In this document: piece by piece, positions 16,249 through 23,791 of the stretch | Layout: each line of letters starts with the position of its first letter | Numbering within the stretch: the first letter of the stretch is position 1 | From: Nitrospira sp. | GTDB taxonomy: Bacteria > Nitrospirota > Nitrospiria > Nitrospirales > Nitrospiraceae | DNA length: 64,000 nucleotides | Reading direction: 5' to 3' | Assembly (NCBI GenBank): GCA_018242725.1 | Contig: JAFEBI010000012.1 | Location: forward strand, 124,001-188,000 | Notes under the pieces: model-generated | Database searches by the model: none | Seen by the model: only the letters and a program-made list of their open reading frames with translations | Told to the model about the DNA's origin: nothing | Position numbers and translations under genes: made by a program

Positions 16249-17271
16249 TTATCCCTTTTCCAGTTTGGCATCCCGTTCCATCAGATCACTGACCGCTTGG
16301 CGACAGGACTTGTTCTCATAGAGGACGGCGTTGATCTCCTGAATGATGGGCATCTCGACCTGGTGACGCAAGGCCAGTGTCAGCGCGGCGCGAGCTGTTC
16401 TGATACCTTCGGCGACGGCCTGCATCCCGGTAACGATGGTCTCGAGCCGCTCACCTTTGCCGAGGCGTACCCCCACCGAATGATTACGACTGAGTGCTCC
16501 GGTGCAGGTCAAGACCAAGTCCCCAACGCCGGAGAGTCCATAAAATGTGCGAGGATCCGCTCCCATTGCGATACCAAGCCGGATGATTTCCGCCAACCCA
16601 CGGGTGATGAGAGCGGCGCGGGCATTCAGCCCGAGTTCCAGACCGTCAATGACGCCGGCGGCCAACGCCATCACATTCTTTAACGCCCCTCCTAGTTGGA
16701 CGCCCAGGGGATCGCTGTCGGCATACACGCGCAACCCTGGCGTCATCAACGCGTTCTGGAAGCGCTGGACGAGCGGCGCGTTCCGGCCTGCGAGGCAGAC
16801 GGCTGTCGGTCGTCCCGCGCTCAGTTCAGCGGCGAAGCTGGGTCCGGAGAGCACCATCAATGCGTTGTGCATGGAGAGTGGTAATTCGTCCTCCATCACC
16901 TGGGTCATCAATTTGGCTGTCTCTTCTTCAATACCCTTGGTCGCACAGATCAATGGAATGGGGTCGGATAAGAAGGGCTTCAAGTTCTGAAGCACCGATC
17001 GCGTGGCATGGGAAGGTACGACAAACACGAGCCCATCACACGAGCTCGTGGCTTCCTCCAAAGATGAGGTGGCGATCAATGCCTGTGGGAGAACGACACC
17101 CTTGAGAAAAATTGGGTTTTCCTGAGAGGTATTGATGGCGTGAACGACGTCCCGTTCATAGGCCCAGAGACGGACTTCCACTCCCTTCTCGGCCAGATGT
17201 TTGGCCAGGGCTGTCCCCCAAGCCCCGGCACCGATCACACACATCTTGCTGATGGAACCAGGCATAAGCAA
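16249..17271 (-). CDS. gpsA: Glycerol-3-phosphate dehydrogenase (NAD(P)+)
   Basis: GpsA reduces dihydroxyacetone phosphate to sn-glycerol-3-phosphate, the backbone of membrane phospholipids. Visible are the dinucleotide-binding CVIGAGAWGTALAKHL, CATKGIE, the substrate/catalytic region LSGPSFAAEL and ALKNVMALAAG with its catalytic lysine, and GLSGVGDLVLTCTGALSRN. Length is normal at 340. Start choice: a TTG at 17271 has GGAG ten bases upstream, whereas the ATG at 17265 would be sixteen bases away, so the TTG is slightly preferred. A nearly perfect promoter lies at 17317-17346, and larB follows two bases after the stop. Confidence 0.94.
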   Translation of the reverse strand: MLMPGSISKMCVIGAGAWGTALAKHLAEKGVEVRLWAYERDVVHAINTSQENPIFLKGVVLPQALIATSSLEEATSSCDGLVFVVPSHATRSVLQNLKPFLSDPIPLICATKGIEEETAKLMTQVMEDELPLSMHNALMVLSGPSFAAELSAGRPTAVCLAGRNAPLVQRFQNALMTPGLRVYADSDPLGVQLGGALKNVMALAAGVIDGLELGLNARAALITRGLAEIIRLGIAMGADPRTFYGLSGVGDLVLTCTGALSRNHSVGVRLGKGERLETIVTGMQAVAEGIRTARAALTLALRHQVEMPIIQEINAVLYENKSCRQAVSDLMERDAKLEKG

Positions 17272-17316
17272 TCAGTCTGATCTCCACACGATCACCACCA
17301 ACACTTGTGGGGGCCG

Positions 17317-17346
17317 ATTATAGGAACGGCTTCCAGAACCTGTCAA
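17317..17346 (-). promoter_or_regulatory. Consensus sigma-70 promoter for gpsA-larB
   Basis: Minus-strand TTGACA (17341-17346) and TATAAT (17317-17322), both exact consensus hexamers, with an 18-base spacer. Predicted transcription start near 17310 gives a leader of about 40 bases. Strongest promoter seen in the window. Confidence 0.7.
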
Positions 17347-17528
17347 CGAATGGAATCGGGACTTCCCATTCTCAAAATTCGCTGGCGGGGCATTGAAATC
17401 AATCCTTTGTGACGTGGCATGAAATCTGCTGAACCGCTTGATGAGGACTTGAAGAGTGTGTTGGCCAGACTGAATCAGGTCATAGGATGGGGCATAGCAA
17501 CGAACGCAGTGATCAGGAGGAAGTGGTG

Positions 17529-18287
17529 ATGAAATCAAGAGTTGTGAGAGGAAATGGATCAGGGATCGTGATGCGAGCAGTGTGGCTTACGGCTTTTCTA
17601 ATGTCTCTGAGCGTCTCCAGCGCCTATTCAGAAATGTACATCGGTGGACAAGTTGGAACGACGTTCTTCGGTGATAACAACAAGCTCACCAGAGTCGATA
17701 TCACTGATACGGGTGGTCCCCCTGGATCGTTTCTCTCTCCTCATGGATCGATGTCAGGTCGGGATCTGGCTAGTGCTCTGGTGTGGGGTGGGAAGATCGG
17801 CTATTACTTCCCACGTGTAAGTTGGTTCGGTCTGGAGCTTGAGGCTTCCTATAGCACCCCTCATATACAGCAAGGGCCCACTAGGTTGAGTATTGCTCCT
17901 GGATCTGGGGGGACTCTTCCGAGTGGGGAGTATTTGGAGATATTCCCAGGCGACAACTTTCGAGTGATCACCATTGCACCGTTCAATCTCATGTTTCGCT
18001 ACAACAAAGCACGATTCCAACCCTATGTCGGGGTGGGGCCTGGAATATTTCTGTCTCGCATCAACACCACTGAAGTCACGTTTGCAGGGACACAGAGTTC
18101 AACGAAGGTCGGTCTCAATGTGAAGCTTGGCGGCGAATACTTCTTTACGGAACATATCACGGCATACGGAGAAGTGCGGTACAACTACACGAGGTTCAGT
18201 TTTGACGCAACCGACTCCGGATCGTTTGGCTTTAACGCGACCTATAATCCGATCATCTTTTCCTTCGGAGTGGGATACCATTTTTAG
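17529..18287 (+). CDS. Outer-membrane beta-barrel protein (OmpW/OmpA-barrel-like size)
   Basis: From ATG 17529, with AGGAGG eight bases upstream, the product is 252 residues. A signal peptide (core VWLTAFLMSLSVSSA, cleavage near AYSE) is followed by amphipathic strands typical of an eight-stranded barrel: MYIGGQVGTTFF, ASALVWGGKIGYYFP, WFGLELEASYS, FNLMFRYN, FQPYVGVGPGIFL, KLGGEYFFTEHITAYGEVRYNYT, and the terminal IIFSFGVGYHF. The last residue is Phe, the C-terminal signal recognised by the BAM machinery. Family is the opacity/outer-membrane barrel type (porin-like fold, beta-barrel domain) with no assigned substrate. Confidence 0.85.
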   Translation: MKSRVVRGNGSGIVMRAVWLTAFLMSLSVSSAYSEMYIGGQVGTTFFGDNNKLTRVDITDTGGPPGSFLSPHGSMSGRDLASALVWGGKIGYYFPRVSWFGLELEASYSTPHIQQGPTRLSIAPGSGGTLPSGEYLEIFPGDNFRVITIAPFNLMFRYNKARFQPYVGVGPGIFLSRINTTEVTFAGTQSSTKVGLNVKLGGEYFFTEHITAYGEVRYNYTRFSFDATDSGSFGFNATYNPIIFSFGVGYHF

Positions 18288-18311
18288 CTGCCCGGCGGGC
18301 TAGCATCTCGC

Positions 18312-18351
18312 GGGCATTCCCATGTATGTAAGTGGCATACTGGGAATGCCC
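18312..18351. terminator. Strong hairpin between barrel gene and zinc-ribbon gene
   Basis: GGGCATTCCCA (18312-18322) is exactly complementary to 18341-18351, and the stem extends with GTATG/CATAC past one bulged base, leaving a loop of about seven bases. It has no following T-run, so it may be an attenuator or RNA-stability element rather than a classic terminator. It ends four bases before the next gene's ATG and would hide that start in RNA. Confidence 0.5.
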
Positions 18352-18355
18352 AACC

Positions 18356-18715
18356 ATGCAAACTTGTCCCACTTGTCGTCGCTCACAACCAGAAATCAAT
18401 CAGTTCTGTATTCAGTGTGGTCGGCGATTTGATGGGACCGCGGTGCGTCCATCGGGCGCTGAACCTCTTGTGACCCCTCCGGATCAGCTCAACCTCTCCA
18501 TTCTCTATGGCATGGTCGTGGTTTTGATAGTGGCGCTGCTGTTTCCTCCGTGGGAAACGCCACCGAGTCAGACTCCTGAATTTCTCGGGATGCATTTCAT
18601 CCTCTCTCCTCCATCCCCCGATGCCGTAATGAGTCGCATGCTCCTGACCATTGAATTGGTGACAATTGCGATTGCCGGGATGTATGGGGCGTTTCTGTTC
18701 AGGAAGAGATCATGA
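18356..18715 (+). CDS. Zinc-ribbon membrane protein
   Basis: About 119 residues from ATG 18356. It begins with a four-cysteine zinc ribbon, CPTC...CIQCGRRF, then a Pro-rich linker, then two membrane helices (about ILYGMVVVLIVALLF and LLTIELVTIAIAGMYGAFLF). This is a common layout of small zinc-ribbon membrane proteins of unknown role. A strong hairpin ends only four bases before the ATG, suggesting translational control. There is no clear ribosome site apart from GGGA inside that stem; a GTG 24 bases upstream is an alternative start lying within the hairpin. Confidence 0.68.
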   Translation: MQTCPTCRRSQPEINQFCIQCGRRFDGTAVRPSGAEPLVTPPDQLNLSILYGMVVVLIVALLFPPWETPPSQTPEFLGMHFILSPPSPDAVMSRMLLTIELVTIAIAGMYGAFLFRKRS

Positions 18716-18829
18716 AGAAGGCGTTACAAAATCCTTCAGTCAGAACGTCACGATGCCCTTCTCGGACTTTCTATTTGAAGACGTGATGCCGTTTCAAAAG
18801 AGGTGAGGACCTCCTGGGGTGCAACCGAA

Positions 18830-19630
18830 TCAATCCAACGCCAACGTCAGGCATTTCGCTGACCCCCCGGATTTCATGAATTCATCCAGCTGAGCAGTGT
18901 GGCTGGCATACCCTCTGGCACGGAGCCAGGTCTGTGTCGTGGGACATCCGGCAGGGAGGACGACATGTTTTCCGACACAGACCGCATTGCAGGCGAACGT
19001 CAGGGCTTCAGCTTCTGGAACAGCAAAGCGGAGCTGGTCTGGAATGCGTTCAGCGATTGCCTGCCGGCCATATCGATCGAACGCCTCTGGAAAGTAAAGA
19101 AGCTCGCCACCGCTCAACGGACAGAAACAGGTATCGAGATGGTAGAAGCGATTGTCGATGAGTTCGAGCGGAATGATTTCTCGATGGAAGTGCTCGCTGA
19201 GGATCGGGTACACACCGATATCCGATCGCTGCCGATACCCACCGAACCAGGTATCGGACAATCCCAGGAGATCGCCCGCGCCCTCAAAGTGAAGGCCGGT
19301 CTGCACCGTCATGACGTCATACCCCTGCCGGCGAAACCAACGCTCGACATGCGCTTCCTCTCGCTGGCGCTCAGGATGTCGGAAGTGACTCACGACGGCT
19401 GTGCGTCCGACAACCAGCCCGGCATTTGCCGTAAACACAAGATCCGGTAGTCCGGGAATGGGGGGCATCCGCTCGAGCACCACACCTAAGTTCTGATCAA
19501 AAATCTCCATCAAGGTACGCCACTGTGAGACGGCTCGCTCGTGGTCGACTCGGTTGCTGAGACGCATCCAGGGATTGATCTCATACTCGATACCGAAAAA
19601 ATCCGGTGGGCAGACCAGGAGGCGACTCAT
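18830..19630 (-). CDS. Arginine dihydrolase-type guanidine-group hydrolase
   Basis: A 266-residue member of the pentein (amidinotransferase/deiminase) superfamily. It aligns by motif with the N-terminal half of cyanobacterial ArgZ/AgrE, which turns arginine into ornithine, CO2 and two ammonia. Seen here: DLVFTANAG with N69, LHFEGAGD, YHLDTCFCPL with H164, and GGSAKCLTL with nucleophile C260. ArgZ's catalytic residues N71, H168 and C264, as I recall them, fall at matching spacing; that Asn separates dihydrolases from ordinary dimethylargininases. The start overlaps the preceding ornithine-cyclodeaminase-like gene as ATGA. In cyanobacteria both activities are fused in one chain in the opposite order. 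An N-dimethylarginine hydrolase is the main alternative. Confidence 0.78.
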   Translation of the reverse strand: MSRLLVCPPDFFGIEYEINPWMRLSNRVDHERAVSQWRTLMEIFDQNLGVVLERMPPIPGLPDLVFTANAGLVVGRTAVVSHFRHPERQREEAHVERWFRRQGYDVMTVQTGLHFEGAGDLLGLSDTWFGGYRQRSDIGVYPILSEHFHREIIPLELIDNRFYHLDTCFCPLSGGELLYFPEAFDRYGRQAIAERIPDQLRFAVPEAEALTFACNAVCVGKHVVLPAGCPTTQTWLRARGYASHTAQLDEFMKSGGSAKCLTLALD

Positions 19631-20883
19631 GCTTGCCTCCCCAGAACCCGAGCCAGTTCTGTTAGAAACGATGCTGCGTCCATGACAAGACCGACTGCTT
19701 GAAAACTGCCTCGATCGGCTAACTTTGTTGGGACCGAGGGATTCACGTCGACACAGACTGTCGGGATGGTCGCCGGGAGCAGATTGCCGGTGGCAATGGC
19801 ATGCAGCGTTGACGCAACCAACAGCGCCAATCCCACACCGGGAATCATAGCTCGCATGGCGCTTTGTGCTTCGACAGAATCTGTGATCACCCCAGGCAAG
19901 GGGCCATCGTCACGGATCGTCCCAGCGATGACGACCGATACCTCTTGTCGGACACAGGCTGCCATGATCCCTTGCGTGATCACGCCGGAAGTCACGGCTG
20001 CCTGAATACTGCCGATGGTACGAATGCGATTGATGGTCCGTAAATGGTGTTCGTGGCCATGGGGAACTGCACGCCCGGCTGTAAGTCCGTACCCGAGCGA
20101 GGTGCCATATAGATCGGCTTCCATGTCATGCGCAGCCAGTGCGTTACCGCAGAACAGCACCTGGATAAAGCCCTGTTCGATCAGCCACGTGAGCGCCTCC
20201 CGACCACCGGCATGAATGATGGCCGGTCCTCCGGCGAGCAACACTTTGGAGCCAGGTTGCTCTTGCTGGTATTGAGCACGCAATCGTCTCATCCGAGCCG
20301 CGATATCAGCGATGACGTGCCCATGGGGTCGCTCCGACGAGACATGCGACTCCATGAATCCAAACACATCACGTTCTTGCGGACGCTGCAAGGGAATGAC
20401 CCGTACACCAGCACGGCCGACTATGACTCGATCGCCACGGCCAACCTCGCCCATGGGAACTGCGCGCGCTGCCAATCCTTGCTCATCCACGACGATCGCA
20501 AGGTCCATCTCGATGCGATCGACATCCAGCCATCGGCCATTGAGCCGAATCTGGGTGGGTAAGTGGGTCGTGGCGTAGAAGTCGTCGGGTAACAGGCCGT
20601 CGGCCGGCGCACGATCACTCCGACAGTCAGCCTCACCTTCAACTAAAGCTCCGTGTGGTTGAATCGCTTTCAGGATATCATTCAGGAGACTATACGAGGT
20701 CGCGCGGATGACGATGCGAGCACGGGAGGGTTCTTCACGTGTCTTGCCGATGTGCACGTCTTCCAGGTCGAAGGTTCCACCCATCATCACGATAAGGTCC
20801 AGCACCTTCGCCAGCATAAGCGAGTCGATGATGTGTCCTTGCAGACACACACGTTCTTGATGCTGATCCATAGAAGTACTCAT
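19627..20883 (-). CDS. LOR/SDH-type ornithine cyclodeaminase (TIGR00300-like)
   Basis: A 418-residue protein of the LOR/SDH bifunctional-enzyme conserved-domain family. Members in methanogens and the C-terminal half of cyanobacterial ArgZ/AgrE convert ornithine to proline with release of ammonia. Typical segments are the N-terminal EGHIIDSLMLAKVLDLI-like stretch, MGGTFDLEDVHIGK, the central LLAGGPAIIHAGG, the GNALAAHDMEADLYGTSLG stretch, and a nucleotide-binding C-terminal half. It lies 60 bases after truD and overlaps the arginine dihydrolase start by four bases. Together the pair could take arginine to proline. Start at ATG 20883 lacks a clear ribosome site; ATG 20871 is possible. Confidence 0.82.
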   Translation of the reverse strand: MSTSMDQHQERVCLQGHIIDSLMLAKVLDLIVMMGGTFDLEDVHIGKTREEPSRARIVIRATSYSLLNDILKAIQPHGALVEGEADCRSDRAPADGLLPDDFYATTHLPTQIRLNGRWLDVDRIEMDLAIVVDEQGLAARAVPMGEVGRGDRVIVGRAGVRVIPLQRPQERDVFGFMESHVSSERPHGHVIADIAARMRRLRAQYQQEQPGSKVLLAGGPAIIHAGGREALTWLIEQGFIQVLFCGNALAAHDMEADLYGTSLGYGLTAGRAVPHGHEHHLRTINRIRTIGSIQAAVTSGVITQGIMAACVRQEVSVVIAGTIRDDGPLPGVITDSVEAQSAMRAMIPGVGLALLVASTLHAIATGNLLPATIPTVCVDVNPSVPTKLADRGSFQAVGLVMDAASFLTELARVLGRQA

Positions 20884-20942
20884 TAAAGGTAGCCTATTTT
20901 ACCACTTGGCTCAGTTGGAGAAAGGAAAAGAGGAGTCTAAAC

Positions 20943-21989
20943 TTAAGGAGTGGAAGGAGTCGTTTTCATCAGTTCCCTGAGCACGCTCGTGGCATAGGCG
21001 CCGGGAGGCAGGCCGAAGGAGAGAGTCAGGACATTTCCGCTCAACGCCCAGTTCAGTTCCGTGAGGGGAACGCGCAGCGCGCGGCGCTCACCTCGAAATC
21101 CGCAGGCTTTGGCGGCGGTGATGAGGGCGTCTTTGGTGGCGCCCGCTTCGGTGATGACGGCTTCTTCGACTGTGCCGGGCTCACCCCCGGCCCAAGATAC
21201 GCGTGACCCAAAGAGGATCCCGGTCGGGCTGATCTCAAAGCGATCCGCTCGTGGTTGTTCCTTCTCCGCATCGTCGACCTGAAAGCAAGCGCCGTTGTCC
21301 TGTTTCATCGCCCAGTCGCCGCTGAACAGACGATCGATCTGATCGATCCGGCGGGCGAGGATCCGATTGAACAGAAACGACTGATAGGTATTGAGATACC
21401 AGATGCGCTGATTGCGATTCATCTTTTCACGCCGACGCGCATCATGGAGGAGGGCGGCGCCGGTTTGGTAGTTGGCTCCATCTTTCCCTTGCCGCTGAGG
21501 GCCGAAGTAGTTGGGTACGCCGCGTGCGCTCAGTTGGTGAAGAACAGCAGGTACGCTGTCGGTTGCGTGATCAGCGACGTGACGGATCACAAGACGGAAT
21601 CGATTGCCGGCATGGTGACCGGTGCGGAGCCGATTGCGATGGCGTCCGAGGGTGGTCACGTTCAGGATGGTGTCATCAACGGAGAGGCCGGCGACTTGTT
21701 CAGAAGACACGCCTTGCAGGGAAATCATTTGTGTCGTCACGGCTCGCGCGTCTTTCAGGCCTGCGACTCCGATGGCTTGCGCCTTGATCCCCAATGTCGA
21801 GGAGAGCCGTCGGACGAGATCTGGCGTGGAAAGGCCACGCTTCGTGATCGTGATGTAGAGGTGTTCTCCTTCGCCGCAGGGCAGGTAGAGGGGCCGCTCT
21901 TCAACCTGAAAGTCCTCCGGTACAGAACGGATTCGTCCACCGATTCCAGGAAGGTCGCTTGTCAGAAAGGGTTCGTTCAGTCGTTCCAT
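20943..21989 (-). CDS. truD: tRNA pseudouridine(13) synthase
   Basis: TruD isomerises uridine 13 in tRNA-Glu. The catalytic motif GLKDARAVTTQ holds the conserved aspartate, followed by the NRFRLVIRHV region and VPNYFGPQRQGKDG; the insertion domain and the C-terminal NVLTLSFGLPPGAYATSVLRE are complete. I use ATG 21989 with AAGGA upstream; a GTG at 22022 has no ribosome site and would run into the divergent phosphoesterase upstream region. Length is then 348, normal for the family. It may be co-transcribed with the two arginine-catabolic genes downstream, though the functional link is not obvious. Confidence 0.93.
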   Translation of the reverse strand: MERLNEPFLTSDLPGIGGRIRSVPEDFQVEERPLYLPCGEGEHLYITITKRGLSTPDLVRRLSSTLGIKAQAIGVAGLKDARAVTTQMISLQGVSSEQVAGLSVDDTILNVTTLGRHRNRLRTGHHAGNRFRLVIRHVADHATDSVPAVLHQLSARGVPNYFGPQRQGKDGANYQTGAALLHDARRREKMNRNQRIWYLNTYQSFLFNRILARRIDQIDRLFSGDWAMKQDNGACFQVDDAEKEQPRADRFEISPTGILFGSRVSWAGGEPGTVEEAVITEAGATKDALITAAKACGFRGERRALRVPLTELNWALSGNVLTLSFGLPPGAYATSVLRELMKTTPSTP

Positions 21990-22071
21990 CGGTCCTTCGT
22001 ACGGCCTCGCCTCAGTGGCCACATGCTATACTTTTTCTGGTCCAAGCGGGGAAAGGATTGTGGGATACCAG

Positions 22072-22905
22072 ATGAGTACGCGACGTACGCCGTCATGGCC
22101 CGATCTTGCGCGAGCTTCCATCGGCCATGCCCTGGGGCAGCCCCTCTATCAACTGTTCAGCCTTGCTTCAGACTGGGAATTTGGTCTCTCCGATTATGAG
22201 GTGACGCGGCATACTCACATGCATGGCCTGCTGACCGGTCGTCGCGCGGTGCATCTTACCGATCTGCATATCGACAGATCTTGCTCACGCCATGATCGCA
22301 TCATCCAAATCGTTGGTAATCTCCATCCGGACTGGATCGTCATCACCGGCGATTTGCTCAATGTACCAGAAGGGCTGCCGCACCTGTTCCGGTTTCTTGG
22401 CCGTCTTCGCGACATTGCGCCGACATATATGACTCTGGGCAATCACGATCATTACAGCGGTGTATCGGTGACAGAGTATGCCGAACTGGCCGATCGGCAC
22501 AAGATCACCTTACTGGTGAACCAGAGCGCGGTCGTCTCCGTGGAAGGGGGAGAGCTGATGATCGTCGGCGTCGATGACCCATCGCTCCACCGGGCTGATC
22601 TGCGATGCCTTCCACCTCGCGCGGACCGTCGCTTTACGCTGCTACTTGCCCATTCGCCCAATATACTCGACCAGGTGGAGCCGCACCACGCCATCGATTT
22701 GATCTTGTGCGGGCACAGTCACGGTGGGCAGTGGCGTGTGCCGGGGATCCCCACCTTCTGGCTTCCGCCGGGCTGTAATGGCCGGAGAGCAGGGTGGCAT
22801 CGGTCAGGGGTGCATAGGTTGTACGTCAATCGAGGATTAGGGTGGTCCTTTCTCCCATTTCGTTTGAATTGCCGTCCTGAGATCGCCGTCATCGAGTGGG
22901 TGTAG
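22072..22905 (+). CDS. Calcineurin-like metallophosphoesterase
   Basis: About 277 residues from ATG 22072. All motifs of the binuclear metallophosphoesterase fold are present in order: LTDLHID, VITGDLLN, LGNHDHY, LLLAHSPN and LCGHSHGGQ. The overall pattern and size match the YkuE/YaeI group of membrane-associated phosphoesterases, some of which act on lipid A precursors or phospholipids, but there is no clear N-terminal membrane helix here. Two metal ions and a phosphoester substrate can be stated; the substrate cannot. A GTG at 22060 is an alternative start. Upstream is the divergent truD operon. Confidence 0.85.
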   Translation: MSTRRTPSWPDLARASIGHALGQPLYQLFSLASDWEFGLSDYEVTRHTHMHGLLTGRRAVHLTDLHIDRSCSRHDRIIQIVGNLHPDWIVITGDLLNVPEGLPHLFRFLGRLRDIAPTYMTLGNHDHYSGVSVTEYAELADRHKITLLVNQSAVVSVEGGELMIVGVDDPSLHRADLRCLPPRADRRFTLLLAHSPNILDQVEPHHAIDLILCGHSHGGQWRVPGIPTFWLPPGCNGRRAGWHRSGVHRLYVNRGLGWSFLPFRLNCRPEIAVIEWV

Positions 22906-22967
22906 GACGAGACAATATCCAACCAACATTGCCGACCCGGTTTAGTGAACGCCTGTTAGGAGCAATA

Positions 22968-23609
22968 TTAGGTCCGCATCCGTTCCAGCGCTTCTCTGGC
23001 CCTGCTCCTGACAGTTTGATCCCAATCGTGTTCCATCGCCGCTTTCAAACGCTCACGCGATTCAGTGGCCCGCAGTCGTCCCAGTCCCAGCGCGGCACAG
23101 GACCGCACGTAGGCATGGTCGTCGTCCAAGGCCTTCAGCAGCAATGGGACCACTGACAAATCTTGCAACGCACCGAGATGGCTGGCGGCCATCCCTCTGA
23201 TACGATGCTGTTTGTCACCCAACGCCCGTTGGAGTGTGGTAGCCAGCAGTTCCTTCAGAGTTGGGATCACGGATTCGAGCCCATCGATATGGTAGTCGTT
23301 GTTCTCTAACAGGGCAAAGGCCAGATCCAGTCTCTTCTCTTGGACCGTTTCTCGGTGGAATACTGCCAGCAGCTTGGCTCGCTCTTGAGATCGCGCTCGG
23401 TGGCGACGCAGTATTCTGATTGGAATGAATAAGAGAAGGGCACAGACAAGACCGATAATGGTCATCGGCACGGCTTGATCGACGAGGTAGTCTTGCGTCT
23501 CAATCGAAAGCCGTTTCCAGACCCAGACACCGGTGATGAGACAGATGATGACAATGACGAGGAGCGCGGGATTCACCTGCCCCTGCTCGCGACGCCGATG
23601 GCTGATCAT
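22968..23609 (-). CDS. Membrane-anchored HEAT-repeat protein
   Basis: About 213 residues from ATG 23609. Two membrane helices come first (ALLVIVIICLITGVWVW and AVPMTIIGLVCALLLFIPI), then a basic segment and about three HEAT-like repeats: ATTLQRALGDKQHRIRGMAASHLGAL, VVPLLLKALDDDHAYVRSCAALGLGRL and RLKAAMEHDWDQTVRSRAREAL. Such repeats form a curved protein-binding scaffold, here on the cytoplasmic face. The partner is unknown. A longer TTG start at 23648 is possible; neither start has a good ribosome site. The neighbour across the promoter region is the UspA-UbiB fusion on the other strand. Confidence 0.72.
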   Translation of the reverse strand: MISHRRREQGQVNPALLVIVIICLITGVWVWKRLSIETQDYLVDQAVPMTIIGLVCALLLFIPIRILRRHRARSQERAKLLAVFHRETVQEKRLDLAFALLENNDYHIDGLESVIPTLKELLATTLQRALGDKQHRIRGMAASHLGALQDLSVVPLLLKALDDDHAYVRSCAALGLGRLRATESRERLKAAMEHDWDQTVRSRAREALERMRT

Positions 23610-23725
23610 GAGGACAAGATCATACGGGGACGGTCGATGGATCGTCAACGAATTGAGTCGGAACTGGTACGTTAGGTCTGTACCGATTCATCAGCGTCAT
23701 CTCAGAGTAGTGCGTCGGTTCGATA

Positions 23726-23763
23726 ATTGACAGGCTCTTGCGGCAATAGCCATACTCGGCTAT
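23726..23763 (+). promoter_or_regulatory. Promoter with overlapping inverted repeat, UspA-UbiB gene
   Basis: TTGACA (23726-23731) and CATACT (23750-23755) are 18 bases apart. A perfect inverted repeat with arms AATAGCC (23744-23750) and GGCTATT (23757-23763) and a six-base centre covers the -10 box, the place expected for a repressor site. Confidence 0.45.
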
Positions 23764-23791
23764 TCGTCGTCGAGTGAGGTCCGTAAGGATT

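Noticed and set aside
21255-22199. Long plus-strand open frame of about 314 codons over truD
   Set aside because: It is antisense to a clear TruD gene and its product has no protein-like pattern; high-GC antisense frames are often open.
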